Below, piece after piece: positions 10,688 through 20,252 of a stretch of DNA of 64,000 bases; the stretch's first letter is position 1; every line of letters begins with the position of its first letter. Both the position numbers and the translations under genes were made by a program. The stretch lies in contig NZ_FRBX01000003.1 in the NCBI RefSeq assembly GCF_900142715.1, forward strand, positions 310,001 to 374,000. Direction: 5' to 3'. Below the pieces are notes generated by a model, which did not search any database, was not told the origin of the DNA, and worked only from the letters and a program-made list of their open reading frames with translations. The stretch is from Flavobacterium pectinovorum (lineage in GTDB: Bacteria; Bacteroidota; Bacteroidia; Flavobacteriales; Flavobacteriaceae).

Positions 10688-11770
10688 TTAACAACTACTG
10701 TTCTTTTTTATATTCAAAACTCTTTTCATCGTCATCGATTTATTGACGCTTTCCTCCCACTCTTTCTCCGGAATGCTTTCTTTGGTAATACCGCATCCCA
10801 TGTATAAAATGGCGCTTTTTTCCTGAATTTGCATACTGCGTAAATTTACGAATAAATCAGAACTTACTGTTTTACGCGCAAAACTGCTGTTTAATTCTCC
10901 CAGAAAACCAGTGTAAAAAGTTCTGTCATAGTTTTCATTTTCAATAATAAATGCTTTTGCTTTTTTCTTTGGCAAGCCGCAAACTGCTGGCGTTGGATGC
11001 AAGGTATCGATAACTTCTTCAAGTGTCGAATTATCATTTAAAACTCCCGAAATATCGGTTTTAATATGCCAGATCGATCCGGCTTTTATGCTGTAAGGTT
11101 CTGTAACAATAACTGATGACGCTACTTCGCGCAATCTTTTTACGATAAAATCAGTAACATATTGCTGTTCGTCTTTTTCTTTTTGCTGCCAAAGAATTTC
11201 TTCTTCCAGATTTGCTTTTTGAGTTCCGGCAAGAGATGTGGTTTCAAAAACATTTCCATTTGCTTTTAATAATTGTTCTGGTGTTGCTCCCATCCAAAAA
11301 CCAATCTGGGGATGAAAAAAGCAATAGGAAAAAGTCGTTGGATACAAATGAATCAAACGCTGAAAAGTAATCACAAAATCAAGATCTGTCAATTCCAATT
11401 TTTCATTTCGGGATAAAACTACTTTTTTGAATTCTTCGTTTTTAATGGCGTCGATTCCTTTTGTAACTAAATCTTCGTATTGAGTTTTTGCTTCAGGATC
11501 AAAACCTAAATCATCAATTTCATTAAAATCAAATTTAATTTCCTTTTGTTCGGTACTTATAATTTTGGATTGCTTTTCGGGAATTAAAATCAATTGTTTC
11601 TCATCAAAAGAAGCAAAAACAAATCCCTGTTCGCTGTAATCTGTAACTGTATATAAAGTATCGTCTTGCTGTAAAAAGGCAAAAAGAAGCGACGAATTGG
11701 GTTTAGAATAAATTACAAAAGGCAATTTTTGTTCCTGGTGTTTTCGGATTGTAGAAAAAAAGTCGTTCAT
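10688..11770 (-). CDS. menF: Isochorismate synthase (chorismate-binding enzyme)
   Basis: This enzyme converts chorismate to isochorismate, entering menaquinone synthesis (or, in other contexts, siderophores). At 360 residues it has the C-terminal chorismate-binding fold with KVVLSRNEKLEL, GATPEQLL, the HPTPAVCGLP motif, GFLGELN and the closing MGCGITKESIPEKEWEE. The N-terminal third is short, as in Bacteroidetes MenF proteins. It lies 2 bp downstream of the thioesterase gene on the same strand, so the two are surely one transcript. That pairing favours a menaquinone role, because a thioesterase is needed to release 1,4-dihydroxy-2-naphthoate. Start ATG at 11770. Confidence 0.88.
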   Translation of the reverse strand: MNDFFSTIRKHQEQKLPFVIYSKPNSSLLFAFLQQDDTLYTVTDYSEQGFVFASFDEKQLILIPEKQSKIISTEQKEIKFDFNEIDDLGFDPEAKTQYEDLVTKGIDAIKNEEFKKVVLSRNEKLELTDLDFVITFQRLIHLYPTTFSYCFFHPQIGFWMGATPEQLLKANGNVFETTSLAGTQKANLEEEILWQQKEKDEQQYVTDFIVKRLREVASSVIVTEPYSIKAGSIWHIKTDISGVLNDNSTLEEVIDTLHPTPAVCGLPKKKAKAFIIENENYDRTFYTGFLGELNSSFARKTVSSDLFVNLRSMQIQEKSAILYMGCGITKESIPEKEWEESVNKSMTMKRVLNIKKNSSC

Positions 11771-11772
11771 AA

Positions 11773-12201
11773 TTAGTTAGCTTTTTTATCTAAAACCATA
11801 TTAGTCAATTTACAAAGTGAAATTAAATTTCCTTCTTCATCGGTAATTTTAATTTCCCATAAATGAATACTTCTTCCTTTATGAATAATTCGTGCTGTAC
11901 CAAAAACCCAGCCTTCGCGAATACTTTTTAAGTGGTTTGCCGAAATTTCGATGCCGCGTACTTCCTGTAATTTTGTATCAATAAAGAAGAAAGACGCTGC
12001 ACTGCCAACACTCTCCGCTAAAGCAACCGAAGCGCCTCCGTGTAAAAGTCCCATTGGTTGATGAACGCTTGGGTTTACAGGCATTTTGGCTACTAAAAAA
12101 TCTTCGCCTGCATCAATATATTCGATTTTTAGCGTCTCCATCAAGGTGTTTTTGGTAAACTGATTGCAGCGCTCTAATATTTGTTCTTTGGTATAATTCA
12201 T
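11773..12201 (-). CDS. PaaI-type hotdog thioesterase, probable DHNA-CoA thioesterase
   Basis: This is a 142-residue single hotdog-fold acyl-CoA thioesterase. The signature HQPMGLLHGGASVALAESVGSAAS shows the HGG turn at residues 54-56 and the catalytic Glu63. Its start-to-stop coupling with the isochorismate synthase gene (2-bp gap) points to 1,4-dihydroxy-2-naphthoyl-CoA hydrolysis in menaquinone synthesis, as for E. coli MenI. That role is inferred from context; the fold itself is clear. Confidence 0.85.
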   Translation of the reverse strand: MNYTKEQILERCNQFTKNTLMETLKIEYIDAGEDFLVAKMPVNPSVHQPMGLLHGGASVALAESVGSAASFFFIDTKLQEVRGIEISANHLKSIREGWVFGTARIIHKGRSIHLWEIKITDEEGNLISLCKLTNMVLDKKAN

Positions 12202-12422
12202 TAAAATGGACTTTAAAATCGTAAAATTAAAGAAAAGATGAGTTACAAATTCGAAAATCCAATTCTATTATTTAAAATCAGCTTCAAACATGTAAGTTTT
12301 TTGTTATTTTTACAGAACAATAAAAATATTTGATACAAATTACACAGATTAAATTTTATTAGCAAAGAATAGAAAATCATTTAAACCTGTACAATCTGTG
12401 GCAAAAAAACAACTTCATTAAA

Positions 12423-13937
12423 ATGCGTCAATACTTTACATTCTTCATTCTTGGTTTGCTTATAACTTTTAGTTCCTGCCGAACTGATTTTGATACCGTT
12501 GCCAGTTCGGGAGATTTAAAGTTTTCAAAAGATACCGTTTATTTAGATACCGTTTTTAAAAATATTGGTTCAAGCACGTATCAACTAAAAGTGTACAATA
12601 AAAGTAAAGATGATATTTCGATTCCAACCATTCAGCTTAAAAAAGGATTGAATTCTAAATACCGAATGACGGTTGACGGAATGAACGGAAACAATGGCAA
12701 AATCTTCAATGATGTAACGCTTTTAGCCAAAGACAGTTTGTATATTTTTATAGAAACAACGGCGGATATTACAGATGCAAACCCAACCGATTTTTTATAT
12801 ACCGATGAAATTCAGTTTGATGGCGGTTCGAATCTTCAGGAAGTAGCTTTGGTCACTTTAATTCAGGATGCCGTTTTTCTTTATCCGAAACAAAATCCTG
12901 ACGGAACAAAAGAAAAAATCGAGATTGACGGAAAATCAGTTGATGGTTTTTATTTGGATGAAAATGATGCGGTAAACGGAAATGAGCTGATCTTCAACAA
13001 TCAGAAACCTTATGTAATTTATGGTTTTGCAGGAGTTCCGGAAAGTAAAACTGTCATTTTTGAGGCCGGAGCGCGAGTTCATTTTCATGCCAATTCAGGA
13101 CTTTTTGTAGACAACAATGCTTCTCTTCAAATTAACGGAGATGTTTCAACGACCGAAAAACTCGAAAACGAAGTTGTTTTTGAAGGCGATCGTCTGGAAC
13201 CTGAATATTCTGATGTTCCCGGACAATGGAGTTCTATTATTTTTTCTAAAGAGAGCACCAATCATTCGATCAATCATTTAACGTTGAAAAATGCAACGAT
13301 TGGTTTATCAATTCAAAATCAGGATGAAACAGCTTTTCAAATCAAAAATACTCAAATTTACAATTGTGCCGAATATGGAATTTTAGCTCAAAATGCTCAT
13401 CTTAATGGTGAAAATATTGTCATCAATTATTCTGGTTTGGCAAGTTTGTCTTGTGTTTATGGCGGAAATTATAGTTTTACGCATTGTACTTTTTACAATA
13501 ATTGGCAAAGCAGTTCACACTTTGCAGTGAATTTAAGCAATAGTTTGGCTGGCGCAACTCCCGAAACGAATCCGTTGATTCAGGCAACTTTCAATAACTG
13601 TATTATTTATGGTTCGAGTACCAACGAATTCAATTTGAGTAAAAATACTGCGGCAGCTTTTGTATATCAATTAAACAATTGTCTATTAAAATTTAGCAGT
13701 TCTTCATCAAATCCAGATTATCAGTTTAAAACAGATACAGAACATTATAATCAAATTATCTTAAACGAAAATCCGAAGTTTTATAATGTTAATCTCAACA
13801 AATTCAATATAGACAATACTTCTCCCGCTTTCGCGAAAGGAAATCAGGCGTATATAATTCCGTTGGATATTATTGGAGCGACAAGAACTTCTTCTCCAGA
13901 TTTGGGCGCTTATCAGAGTGATGTTTTTCCAAAATAA
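12423..13937 (+). CDS. Lipoprotein with right-handed beta-helix region
   Basis: The 504-residue protein starts with a lipoprotein signal peptide ending in ITFSSC, with Cys19 as the lipidation site, so it is probably in the outer membrane. The first 150 residues resemble an Ig-like domain, with DTVYLDTVFKNIGSSTYQLKVYNKSKDDI similar to choice-of-anchor/DUF1573-like strands. From about residue 200 to 450, short repeating beta-strand segments rich in Asn, Gly and Ser look like a parallel beta-helix. No catalytic residues of pectate lyases can be placed. The function is unknown; adhesion or glycan binding is possible. Confidence 0.75.
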   Translation: MRQYFTFFILGLLITFSSCRTDFDTVASSGDLKFSKDTVYLDTVFKNIGSSTYQLKVYNKSKDDISIPTIQLKKGLNSKYRMTVDGMNGNNGKIFNDVTLLAKDSLYIFIETTADITDANPTDFLYTDEIQFDGGSNLQEVALVTLIQDAVFLYPKQNPDGTKEKIEIDGKSVDGFYLDENDAVNGNELIFNNQKPYVIYGFAGVPESKTVIFEAGARVHFHANSGLFVDNNASLQINGDVSTTEKLENEVVFEGDRLEPEYSDVPGQWSSIIFSKESTNHSINHLTLKNATIGLSIQNQDETAFQIKNTQIYNCAEYGILAQNAHLNGENIVINYSGLASLSCVYGGNYSFTHCTFYNNWQSSSHFAVNLSNSLAGATPETNPLIQATFNNCIIYGSSTNEFNLSKNTAAAFVYQLNNCLLKFSSSSSNPDYQFKTDTEHYNQIILNENPKFYNVNLNKFNIDNTSPAFAKGNQAYIIPLDIIGATRTSSPDLGAYQSDVFPK

Positions 13938-14233
13938 AGATTTGCCACGAAGGCGCTAAGACGCTAAGTTTTTTTTAAGTAACCATTAAACGTACTGTTT
14001 GTGATTTCTCGTTCCTCGAAATGACAAAAATGAGAAAAAAAAACTTTGTGCCTTAGCGCCTTCGTGACAAAAAAACACAACCGTAAGAAAATATATCCAA
14101 AAATAATCATTCCTTAACTCAGCGTATTTATAAAAGTAGTAGATTTGTTACAATTACAAAATTAAACTTCTCATAATCAATTTATTGAAAAGTTTATTTT
14201 GAAGTATTTTCAACCAAACCTAAAAACTATTTT
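13938..14233. repeat. Inverted dispersed repeat ('ccttagcgccttcgtg' family)
   Basis: Left arm GCCACGAAGGCGCTAAGACG near 13943 and right arm CTTTGTGCCTTAGCGCCTTC near 14045 form a large imperfect hairpin. Related single arms occur near 16320-16350 and 35715-35785. The rest of the gap carries a TAGATTTG (-7-like) box at 14140-14147 before the endonuclease gene, without a convincing TTG at the right distance. Confidence 0.6.
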
Positions 14234-16078
14234 ATGAAAAAAATTTACTCTTTTTTATTCCTACTACTTTTTACAGTCAGTTTTGCGCAGATTCCAAGTG
14301 GTTATTACAACACCGCAACAGGAACAGGTTACACTTTAAAAACACAATTATACAACATTATTAAAGGTCATACTGACAACGGTTATGCAGGTTTGTACAC
14401 GACGTATCAAACTTCTGATGTTGATAATTTTTACGAAAATGACGGAACTGTTCTGGACATGTATTCTGAAAATCCATCGGGAACAGATCCTTATAATTAT
14501 AGTACAGGAAGTACGCAACGCTGCGGAAATTATTCTGTAGAGGGCGATTGCTACAACAGAGAACATATTATTCCGCAATCTGTATTTAATGAGCAGTCAC
14601 CAATGGTTGCCGACGCGCATTTTATTACGCCAACCGACGGAAAAGTAAACGGAATGCGTTCCAACTATCCGCATGGCACGGTGAGTTCAGCAACTTACAC
14701 TTCTCAAAACGGAAGCAAATTGGGATCAAGTTCTGTATCGGGATATTCGGGAACTGTTTTTGAACCTGTAAATGCTTTTAAAGGAGATATTGCCCGAATG
14801 TATTTTTATTTTGCAACACGTTATGAAAATACCGTTTCTGGTTATTCTTTTCCAATGTTTGATGGTTCTGCCAATAAAGTATTTACAACAGCTTTCTTAA
14901 ATGTTCTTTTGGCGTGGCATGCACAAGATCCTGTAAGTGCGAGAGAAATTGCGAGAAACAATGCCATTTATGGGCGTCAAAATAATAGAAATCCATACAT
15001 CGATCATCCGGAATATGTGAATCAAATTTGGGGAGGAACTTCTTCTACAGATTCTCAGGCCCCAACTGCTCCAACGAGTCTGGCTTCGACATCAAAAACT
15101 TCAACATCAATTACACTTGCGTGGAATGCATCTACAGATAATGTAGCCGTTACAGGTTATGATGTTTATGCCAACAGCGTTTTCAAAACAACAGTTTCCG
15201 GATTATCAGCAACAATAACAGGATTAACGGCTTCAACAAGTTATTCTATTTATGTAAAAGCAAAAGATGCGGCCGGAAATACTTCTGCGTCAAGCAGTAC
15301 AATTGCCGTAACAACGAACAGCAGCGGAACAGGCGGAAATGCAACAGATTTGCTTTTCTCTGAATACATAGAAGGTTCTGGAAATAACAAAGCGCTGGAA
15401 ATCGCGAATAATACAGGAAGTTCTGTGAGCTTATCGGCTTACACGATTAAAAAACAAACCAATGGAGCGGGTTCATGGAGTACTGGTTTGGCTTTAAGCG
15501 GAACTTTAACCACAGGAAGTAAATTCGTAATTGTAAACAGTTCTATTTCTTCGACCTGTTATTCTACAAGTGCCGCGAATATTTCAACTTCCGGAACGGA
15601 ATTAATGTTTAATGGAAATGATGCTGTAGGTTTATTCAAAAATGGCGTTTTAATCGACATCATTGGAACTTTTAGCGGCGGAACGGCTAACTTCGCTATT
15701 GATGTTACTTTAAGAAGAAAATCGACTGTAACTTCTCCATCGACAACTTTCAATTTAAGTTCGCAATGGGATTCGTATGCAACTGACACTTGCAATAATC
15801 TGGCAAGCAAAATCGCGAAACCAATCGACGAAGAAATTATTGATTCTGATGAAATTATCATTTACCCAAATCCTTCTGACGGAAACTTCTATGTTGGTTT
15901 TGATAATTTGGATACGACTTATTCTATTGAAATTATTTCGTTTGAAGGACAAAAAGTTTTCGAAAAACAAAATACTACAGATTCAGCCATATCGGTAAGT
16001 CATTTGGCAAAAGGAATTTATATTGTTCAAATCATTACAGATTCTAAAACGCTGATTAAAAAAATCATAATCAATTAA
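14234..16078 (+). CDS. T9SS-secreted endonuclease I with FN3, lamin-tail and sorting domains
   Basis: This extracellular nuclease has 614 residues. A Sec signal peptide (1-18, ending FAQ) is followed by an endonuclease I domain (about 20-265) with CYNREHIIPQSVF, a beta-beta-alpha-metal type active site, and DAHFITPTDGKVNGMRSNYPHG. A fibronectin type III domain starts near 272 (TAPTSLASTSKTSTSITLAW). A lamin-tail domain covers about 369-515 (LLFSEYIEGSGNNKALEIAN). The C-terminal 75 residues from IIYPNPSDG to KKIIIN form a type A T9SS sorting domain. It probably degrades extracellular DNA or RNA for nutrition or biofilm remodelling. A terminator follows. Confidence 0.94.
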   Translation: MKKIYSFLFLLLFTVSFAQIPSGYYNTATGTGYTLKTQLYNIIKGHTDNGYAGLYTTYQTSDVDNFYENDGTVLDMYSENPSGTDPYNYSTGSTQRCGNYSVEGDCYNREHIIPQSVFNEQSPMVADAHFITPTDGKVNGMRSNYPHGTVSSATYTSQNGSKLGSSSVSGYSGTVFEPVNAFKGDIARMYFYFATRYENTVSGYSFPMFDGSANKVFTTAFLNVLLAWHAQDPVSAREIARNNAIYGRQNNRNPYIDHPEYVNQIWGGTSSTDSQAPTAPTSLASTSKTSTSITLAWNASTDNVAVTGYDVYANSVFKTTVSGLSATITGLTASTSYSIYVKAKDAAGNTSASSSTIAVTTNSSGTGGNATDLLFSEYIEGSGNNKALEIANNTGSSVSLSAYTIKKQTNGAGSWSTGLALSGTLTTGSKFVIVNSSISSTCYSTSAANISTSGTELMFNGNDAVGLFKNGVLIDIIGTFSGGTANFAIDVTLRRKSTVTSPSTTFNLSSQWDSYATDTCNNLASKIAKPIDEEIIDSDEIIIYPNPSDGNFYVGFDNLDTTYSIEIISFEGQKVFEKQNTTDSAISVSHLAKGIYIVQIITDSKTLIKKIIIN

Positions 16079-16121
16079 TTTTCTCACCACATAAGTGATA
16101 TAAGGAATTGAAGTAAAGTTT

Positions 16122-16159
16122 GCTCGCGAAGTCATGATGGCTTTGCGAGCATTTTTTTT
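16122..16159 (+). terminator. Terminator after the endonuclease gene
   Basis: GCTCGCGAAG and CTTTGCGAGC pair around a 9-nt loop (stem 16122-16150, one G-T pair), followed by eight T. It lies 44 bp after the stop codon. Confidence 0.85.
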
Positions 16160-16184
16160 CATTTTACAAGAATACTTTCGTCTA

Positions 16185-16290
16185 GTTTGTCATCTCGACG
16201 GAGGAGAGATCACACACGGAACTCTACAAAGATTGGCGATTCAGTTTGCGGAGTTTCTAGTGTGATCTCTCCTCCGTCGAGATGACAAAC
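16185..16290. repeat. 106-bp element with perfect 31-bp inverted repeats
   Basis: Bases 16185-16215 and 16260-16290 are exact reverse complements (31 of 31). The arms begin GTTTGTCATCTCGACGGAGG. The 44-bp centre contains CAAAGATTGGCG, a phrase also present near 9309. It has no ORF. The shape fits a MITE-like or transcribed hairpin repeat typical of this genus. Confidence 0.85.
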
Positions 16291-16373
16291 AGTACGATTA
16301 ATCATTACTTTAACTAAAAACTTTGCGCCTTCGCGCCTTTGTGGCAAAAACTTTAAAAGAGTTTGTTTTCAAA

Positions 16374-16405
16374 TTTGCGCTTGCTATTTATTTAAACTAA
16401 ATTTG
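16374..16405 (+). promoter_or_regulatory. Bacteroidetes-type promoter of purL
   Basis: TTTG at 16374-16377 and an exact TAnnTTTG box (TAAATTTG) at 16398-16405 are separated by 20 nt, the spacing expected for the Bacteroidetes primary sigma factor. The -7 box overlaps the in-frame TTG at 16403, which argues that purL translation starts at the ATG at 16436. Confidence 0.7.
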
Positions 16406-16435
16406 CACCTTCAATACAACAAACTACACATCACA

Positions 16436-19400
16436 ATGATCCATTTCTTTGAAAACCAAAGCAAAACTGTTTTTGCCGTACAAACGCAAAACGAAATTTC
16501 GGCTCAAGACATTTCAAAATTAAACTGGCTTTTTGCCAACTCCAATAAGATCGAGAAATCCGCACTGTCGGATTTTTTTGTTGGTCCACGTGCCACAATG
16601 ATCACACCCTGGAGTACAAATGCTGTAGAAATTACTCAGAATATGGGTATTCCTGGCATCATCAGAATTGAAGAATTTTTTCCGGCAACGGAAGATTTTA
16701 CAGATTTTGATCCGATGCTTTTTCAAAAATTCAATCAATTAGATCAGGAGATTTTTACGATCAATGTTCAGCCGGAACCAATATTGGAGATCGATGATAT
16801 TGCGACTTACAACAAAGTTGAAGGTTTAGCTTTAAGCCAGGAAGAAGTTGATTACTTAGATAATCTTGCTGTAAAACTGGGAAGAAAACTTACTGATTCT
16901 GAAATCTTTGCTTTCTCTCAGGCAAATTCAGAGCACTGTCGTCACAAAATTTTCAACGGAACTTTTGTTATTGATGGTGAAGAAAAAGAAACTTCTCTTT
17001 TCAAATTAATCAAAAAAACATCACAGGAAAATCCTAATGATATAGTATCTGCATACAAAGACAACGTTGCTTTTGTAAAAGGACCAAAAGTGCAGCAGTT
17101 TGCACCAAAAACAGCTGACAAACCAGATTATTACGAGATCAAAGAATTTGATTCGGTTTTATCTTTAAAAGCAGAAACACATAATTTTCCAACAACAGTT
17201 GAACCTTTTAACGGAGCTGCAACAGGTTCCGGAGGAGAAATTCGTGACCGTTTAGCAGGTGGACAAGGTTCTTTGCCATTGGCCGGAACAGCAGTTTACA
17301 TGACATCTTATTCTCGTTTAAACGATGACAGAAAATGGGAAAATGCTGTTGAAGAAAGAAAATGGTTGTACCAAACTCCAATGGATATTTTAATCAAAGC
17401 TTCAAACGGAGCTTCTGATTTTGGAAATAAATTCGGTCAACCGCTAATTACAGGTTCAGTTTTAACTTTCGAACATGGAGAAAACGACCGTAAAATTGGT
17501 TACGATAAAGTAATCATGCAAGCAGGTGGAATTGGTTACGGAAAACTAGATCAGGCAATAAAAAAGAAACCACAAGAAGGCGATAAAATCGTAATTCTGG
17601 GTGGAGAAAATTATAGAATCGGAATGGGTGGAGCTGCGGTTTCATCTGCAGATACTGGTGCTTTTGGTTCAGGAATCGAATTAAATGCCATTCAGCGTTC
17701 GAATCCTGAAATGCAAAAACGTGCTGCAAACGCGATTCGTGGTTTGGTAGAAAGCGACCATAACCCAATTGTCTCGATTCACGATCACGGTGCGGGCGGA
17801 CACTTAAACTGTCTTTCTGAATTGGTGGAAGAAACAGGAGGTTTAATCGATTTAGACAAATTGCCTGTTGGAGACCCAACACTTTCTGCAAAAGAAATTA
17901 TTGGTAACGAATCTCAGGAAAGAATGGGATTGGTTATTGGTCAAAAAGATATTGATATTTTGCAAAGAATCGCCGACAGAGAGCGTTCGCCAATGTATCA
18001 GGTTGGAGATGTAACGGGAGATCACCGTTTTACTTTTCAATCTAAATCAAATGGTTCAAAACCGATGGATTATGCTTTGGAAGATTTCTTTGGAAGTTCT
18101 CCAAAAACGGTTATGACCGATAAAACTATCGACAGAAAATATGCTGATGTTAGTTACGACGGCGCCAATTTCGAAAGTTATTTAAAAGATGTTTTACGTC
18201 TGGAAGCTGTTGCTTCAAAAGACTGGTTAACGAATAAAGTAGACCGTTGTGTGGGTGGAAAAGTTGCTAAACAACAATGTGCAGGACCTTTGCAATTGCC
18301 TTTGAATAATGTTGGCGTTATGGCTTTGGATTATTTAGGTAAAGAAGGTATCGCAACTTCTATTGGCCACGCTCCTATTGCTGCTTTGATTGATCCGGTT
18401 GCGGGAAGCAGAAACGCTATTGCAGAATCATTATCAAACATTATCTGGGCACCAATTAAAGACGGATTGAAAGGAATTTCATTATCAGCAAACTGGATGT
18501 GGGCTTGTAAAAATGAAGGTGAAGACGCTCGTTTATACGCTGCTGTTGAAGGCTGTTCTGAATTTGCAATTGAATTGGGAATCAATATTCCGACAGGAAA
18601 AGATTCACTTTCGATGAAACAAAAATATCCAAATGACGAAGTAATTGCACCGGGAACGGTAATTATTTCTGCAGGAGGAAACTGTACAGATATTAGGAAA
18701 GTGGTTGAACCGGTTTTACAAAAAGACGGAGATTCAATTTATTATATCAATTTGTCTCAGGATGATTTCAAATTAGGAGGTTCTTCTTTTGCACAAATCA
18801 GAAATACTATCGGAAAAGAAACTTCGACAATAAAAGATGCTTCTTTCTTCAAAAATGCGTTTAATACGATTCAGGAATTAATCGGCGAAAGCCAGATTTT
18901 AGCGGGTCACGATATCGGAAGCGGTGGTTTAATTACAACTCTATTAGAATTGTGTTTTGCTGATGTGAATCTTGGAGCTAAAATTGATTTCAGCGCTTTC
19001 GCGGAAAAAGATTTATTGAAAATTCTTTTCGCTGAAAACATCGGAATCGTTTTCCAGGCAAAATCTGATGCTGCTGTTGAAGCGAAATTGAAACAAAATA
19101 ATATCGAATTCTTCAAAATTGGTTCAGTTCAAAGTACGCCAAGTTTGGAATTTGGTCCCGAAGCCTCGGGATATAATTTGGATATTGCGGAGTATAGAGA
19201 TGTTTGGTTTGAAACTTCTTATTTATTAGATCAAAAACAATCTAAAAACGGAACTGCAAAAGCACGTTTTGAAAACTATAAAAATCAAGCTTTAAATTAT
19301 ACTTTCCCAGCTCACTTTACTGGTCAGGCTCCTGTAATTGATGCTTCTAAACCAAGACCAAAAGCAGCTATTATTCGTGAAAAAGGAAGTAATTCTGAGC

Positions 19401-20101
19401 GTGAAATGGCAAATGCAATGTATTTGGCTGGATTTGATGTAAAAGACGTTCACATGACCGATTTAATTTCTGGTCGTGAAACTCTTGAAGATATTCAGTT
19501 TATTGGTGCGGTTGGAGGATTCTCTAACTCAGATGTTTTAGGTTCTGCAAAAGGTTGGGCCGGAGCTTTCTTATACAACGAAAAAGCAAAAACAGCTTTG
19601 GATAATTTCTTCAAAAGAGAAGATACTTTATCTGTTGGAATCTGTAACGGTTGCCAGTTGTTTATGGAATTAGAAGTAATTAATCCGGAGCATGAAGTGC
19701 ACGGAAAAATGCTTCATAACGATAGTAACAAACACGAAAGTATCTTTACTTCTGTGAAAATTCAGGAAAACAATTCGGTTATGTTATCGACATTGGCCGG
19801 AACTACTTTAGGAGTTTGGGTTTCTCACGGAGAAGGTAAATTCAATTTACCAATGGGTGAAGAAAATTACAACATTGTTTCGAAATACGCTTACGAAGGA
19901 TATCCTGCAAACCCAAATGGTTCTCATTACGATGTAGCCATGATGTGTGATAAAACAGGTAGACATTTGGTTACAATGCCTCATATTGAGCGTTCGACTT
20001 TTCAATGGAACTGGGCACATTATCCAAAAGACAGAAATGACGAGTTTACACCTTGGCATGAAGCTTTTATCAACGCCAGAAAATGGATTGAGAATAACTA
20101 A
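16436..20101 (+). CDS. purL: Phosphoribosylformylglycinamidine synthase
   Basis: This large single-chain PurL (1221 residues from the ATG at 16436) converts FGAR and glutamine to FGAM in purine synthesis. Evidence includes the ANSEHCRHKIFNG motif, the AETHNFPT and GAATGSGGEIRD segments, two AIRS-like halves, and a C-terminal glutamine amidotransferase with nucleophile Cys1070 (GICNGCQ) and His1183/Glu1185 (PHIE). The frame can be extended to a TTG at 16403, but that codon sits in the promoter box. Bases 19144-19173 are identical to an intergenic repeat at 9581-9610 and encode GPEASGY in frame in the linker before the RDVWFETSYLLDQKQS segment. Confidence 0.97.
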   Translation: MIHFFENQSKTVFAVQTQNEISAQDISKLNWLFANSNKIEKSALSDFFVGPRATMITPWSTNAVEITQNMGIPGIIRIEEFFPATEDFTDFDPMLFQKFNQLDQEIFTINVQPEPILEIDDIATYNKVEGLALSQEEVDYLDNLAVKLGRKLTDSEIFAFSQANSEHCRHKIFNGTFVIDGEEKETSLFKLIKKTSQENPNDIVSAYKDNVAFVKGPKVQQFAPKTADKPDYYEIKEFDSVLSLKAETHNFPTTVEPFNGAATGSGGEIRDRLAGGQGSLPLAGTAVYMTSYSRLNDDRKWENAVEERKWLYQTPMDILIKASNGASDFGNKFGQPLITGSVLTFEHGENDRKIGYDKVIMQAGGIGYGKLDQAIKKKPQEGDKIVILGGENYRIGMGGAAVSSADTGAFGSGIELNAIQRSNPEMQKRAANAIRGLVESDHNPIVSIHDHGAGGHLNCLSELVEETGGLIDLDKLPVGDPTLSAKEIIGNESQERMGLVIGQKDIDILQRIADRERSPMYQVGDVTGDHRFTFQSKSNGSKPMDYALEDFFGSSPKTVMTDKTIDRKYADVSYDGANFESYLKDVLRLEAVASKDWLTNKVDRCVGGKVAKQQCAGPLQLPLNNVGVMALDYLGKEGIATSIGHAPIAALIDPVAGSRNAIAESLSNIIWAPIKDGLKGISLSANWMWACKNEGEDARLYAAVEGCSEFAIELGINIPTGKDSLSMKQKYPNDEVIAPGTVIISAGGNCTDIRKVVEPVLQKDGDSIYYINLSQDDFKLGGSSFAQIRNTIGKETSTIKDASFFKNAFNTIQELIGESQILAGHDIGSGGLITTLLELCFADVNLGAKIDFSAFAEKDLLKILFAENIGIVFQAKSDAAVEAKLKQNNIEFFKIGSVQSTPSLEFGPEASGYNLDIAEYRDVWFETSYLLDQKQSKNGTAKARFENYKNQALNYTFPAHFTGQAPVIDASKPRPKAAIIREKGSNSEREMANAMYLAGFDVKDVHMTDLISGRETLEDIQFIGAVGGFSNSDVLGSAKGWAGAFLYNEKAKTALDNFFKREDTLSVGICNGCQLFMELEVINPEHEVHGKMLHNDSNKHESIFTSVKIQENNSVMLSTLAGTTLGVWVSHGEGKFNLPMGEENYNIVSKYAYEGYPANPNGSHYDVAMMCDKTGRHLVTMPHIERSTFQWNWAHYPKDRNDEFTPWHEAFINARKWIENN

Positions 20102-20116
20102 TATTTTACTAAAAAT

Positions 20117-20143
20117 GCTCGATAAATTCGAGCGTTTTTTTTT
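20117..20143 (+). terminator. Terminator of purL
   Basis: GCTCGA-TAAAT-TCGAGC forms a perfect short stem, followed by nine T, 15 bp after the purL stop. Confidence 0.85.
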
Positions 20144-20252
20144 GCTACGAATTCACGAATTTTACTAATTAATATTGACTAAAATAAATTCGTGAATTCG
20201 CGGCAAAAAAAAAAAAAATGCCTCAGCACTATCCCTATTAGCTGAGGCATTT
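20144..20252. repeat. Inverted repeat of the 'cacgaattcacgaat' type
   Basis: ACGAATTCACGAATTT near 20147 and AAATTCGTGAATTCGCGG near 20186 are complementary arms of a dispersed hairpin repeat. It is followed by the minus-strand terminator of the broken small gene. Confidence 0.6.
20205..20252 (-). terminator. Terminator of the minus-strand small gene
   Basis: On the minus strand, AATGCCTCAGC and GCTGAGGCATT pair around a 13-nt loop and run into a tract of about fourteen T. It starts directly at the stop codon of the frameshifted gene at 20253. Confidence 0.8.

Noticed and set aside
16403..16435. TTG start giving an 11-residue longer PurL
   Set aside because: The TTG lies inside a perfect TAnnTTTG promoter box, and the ATG at 16436 gives the usual N-terminus MIHFFENQ.
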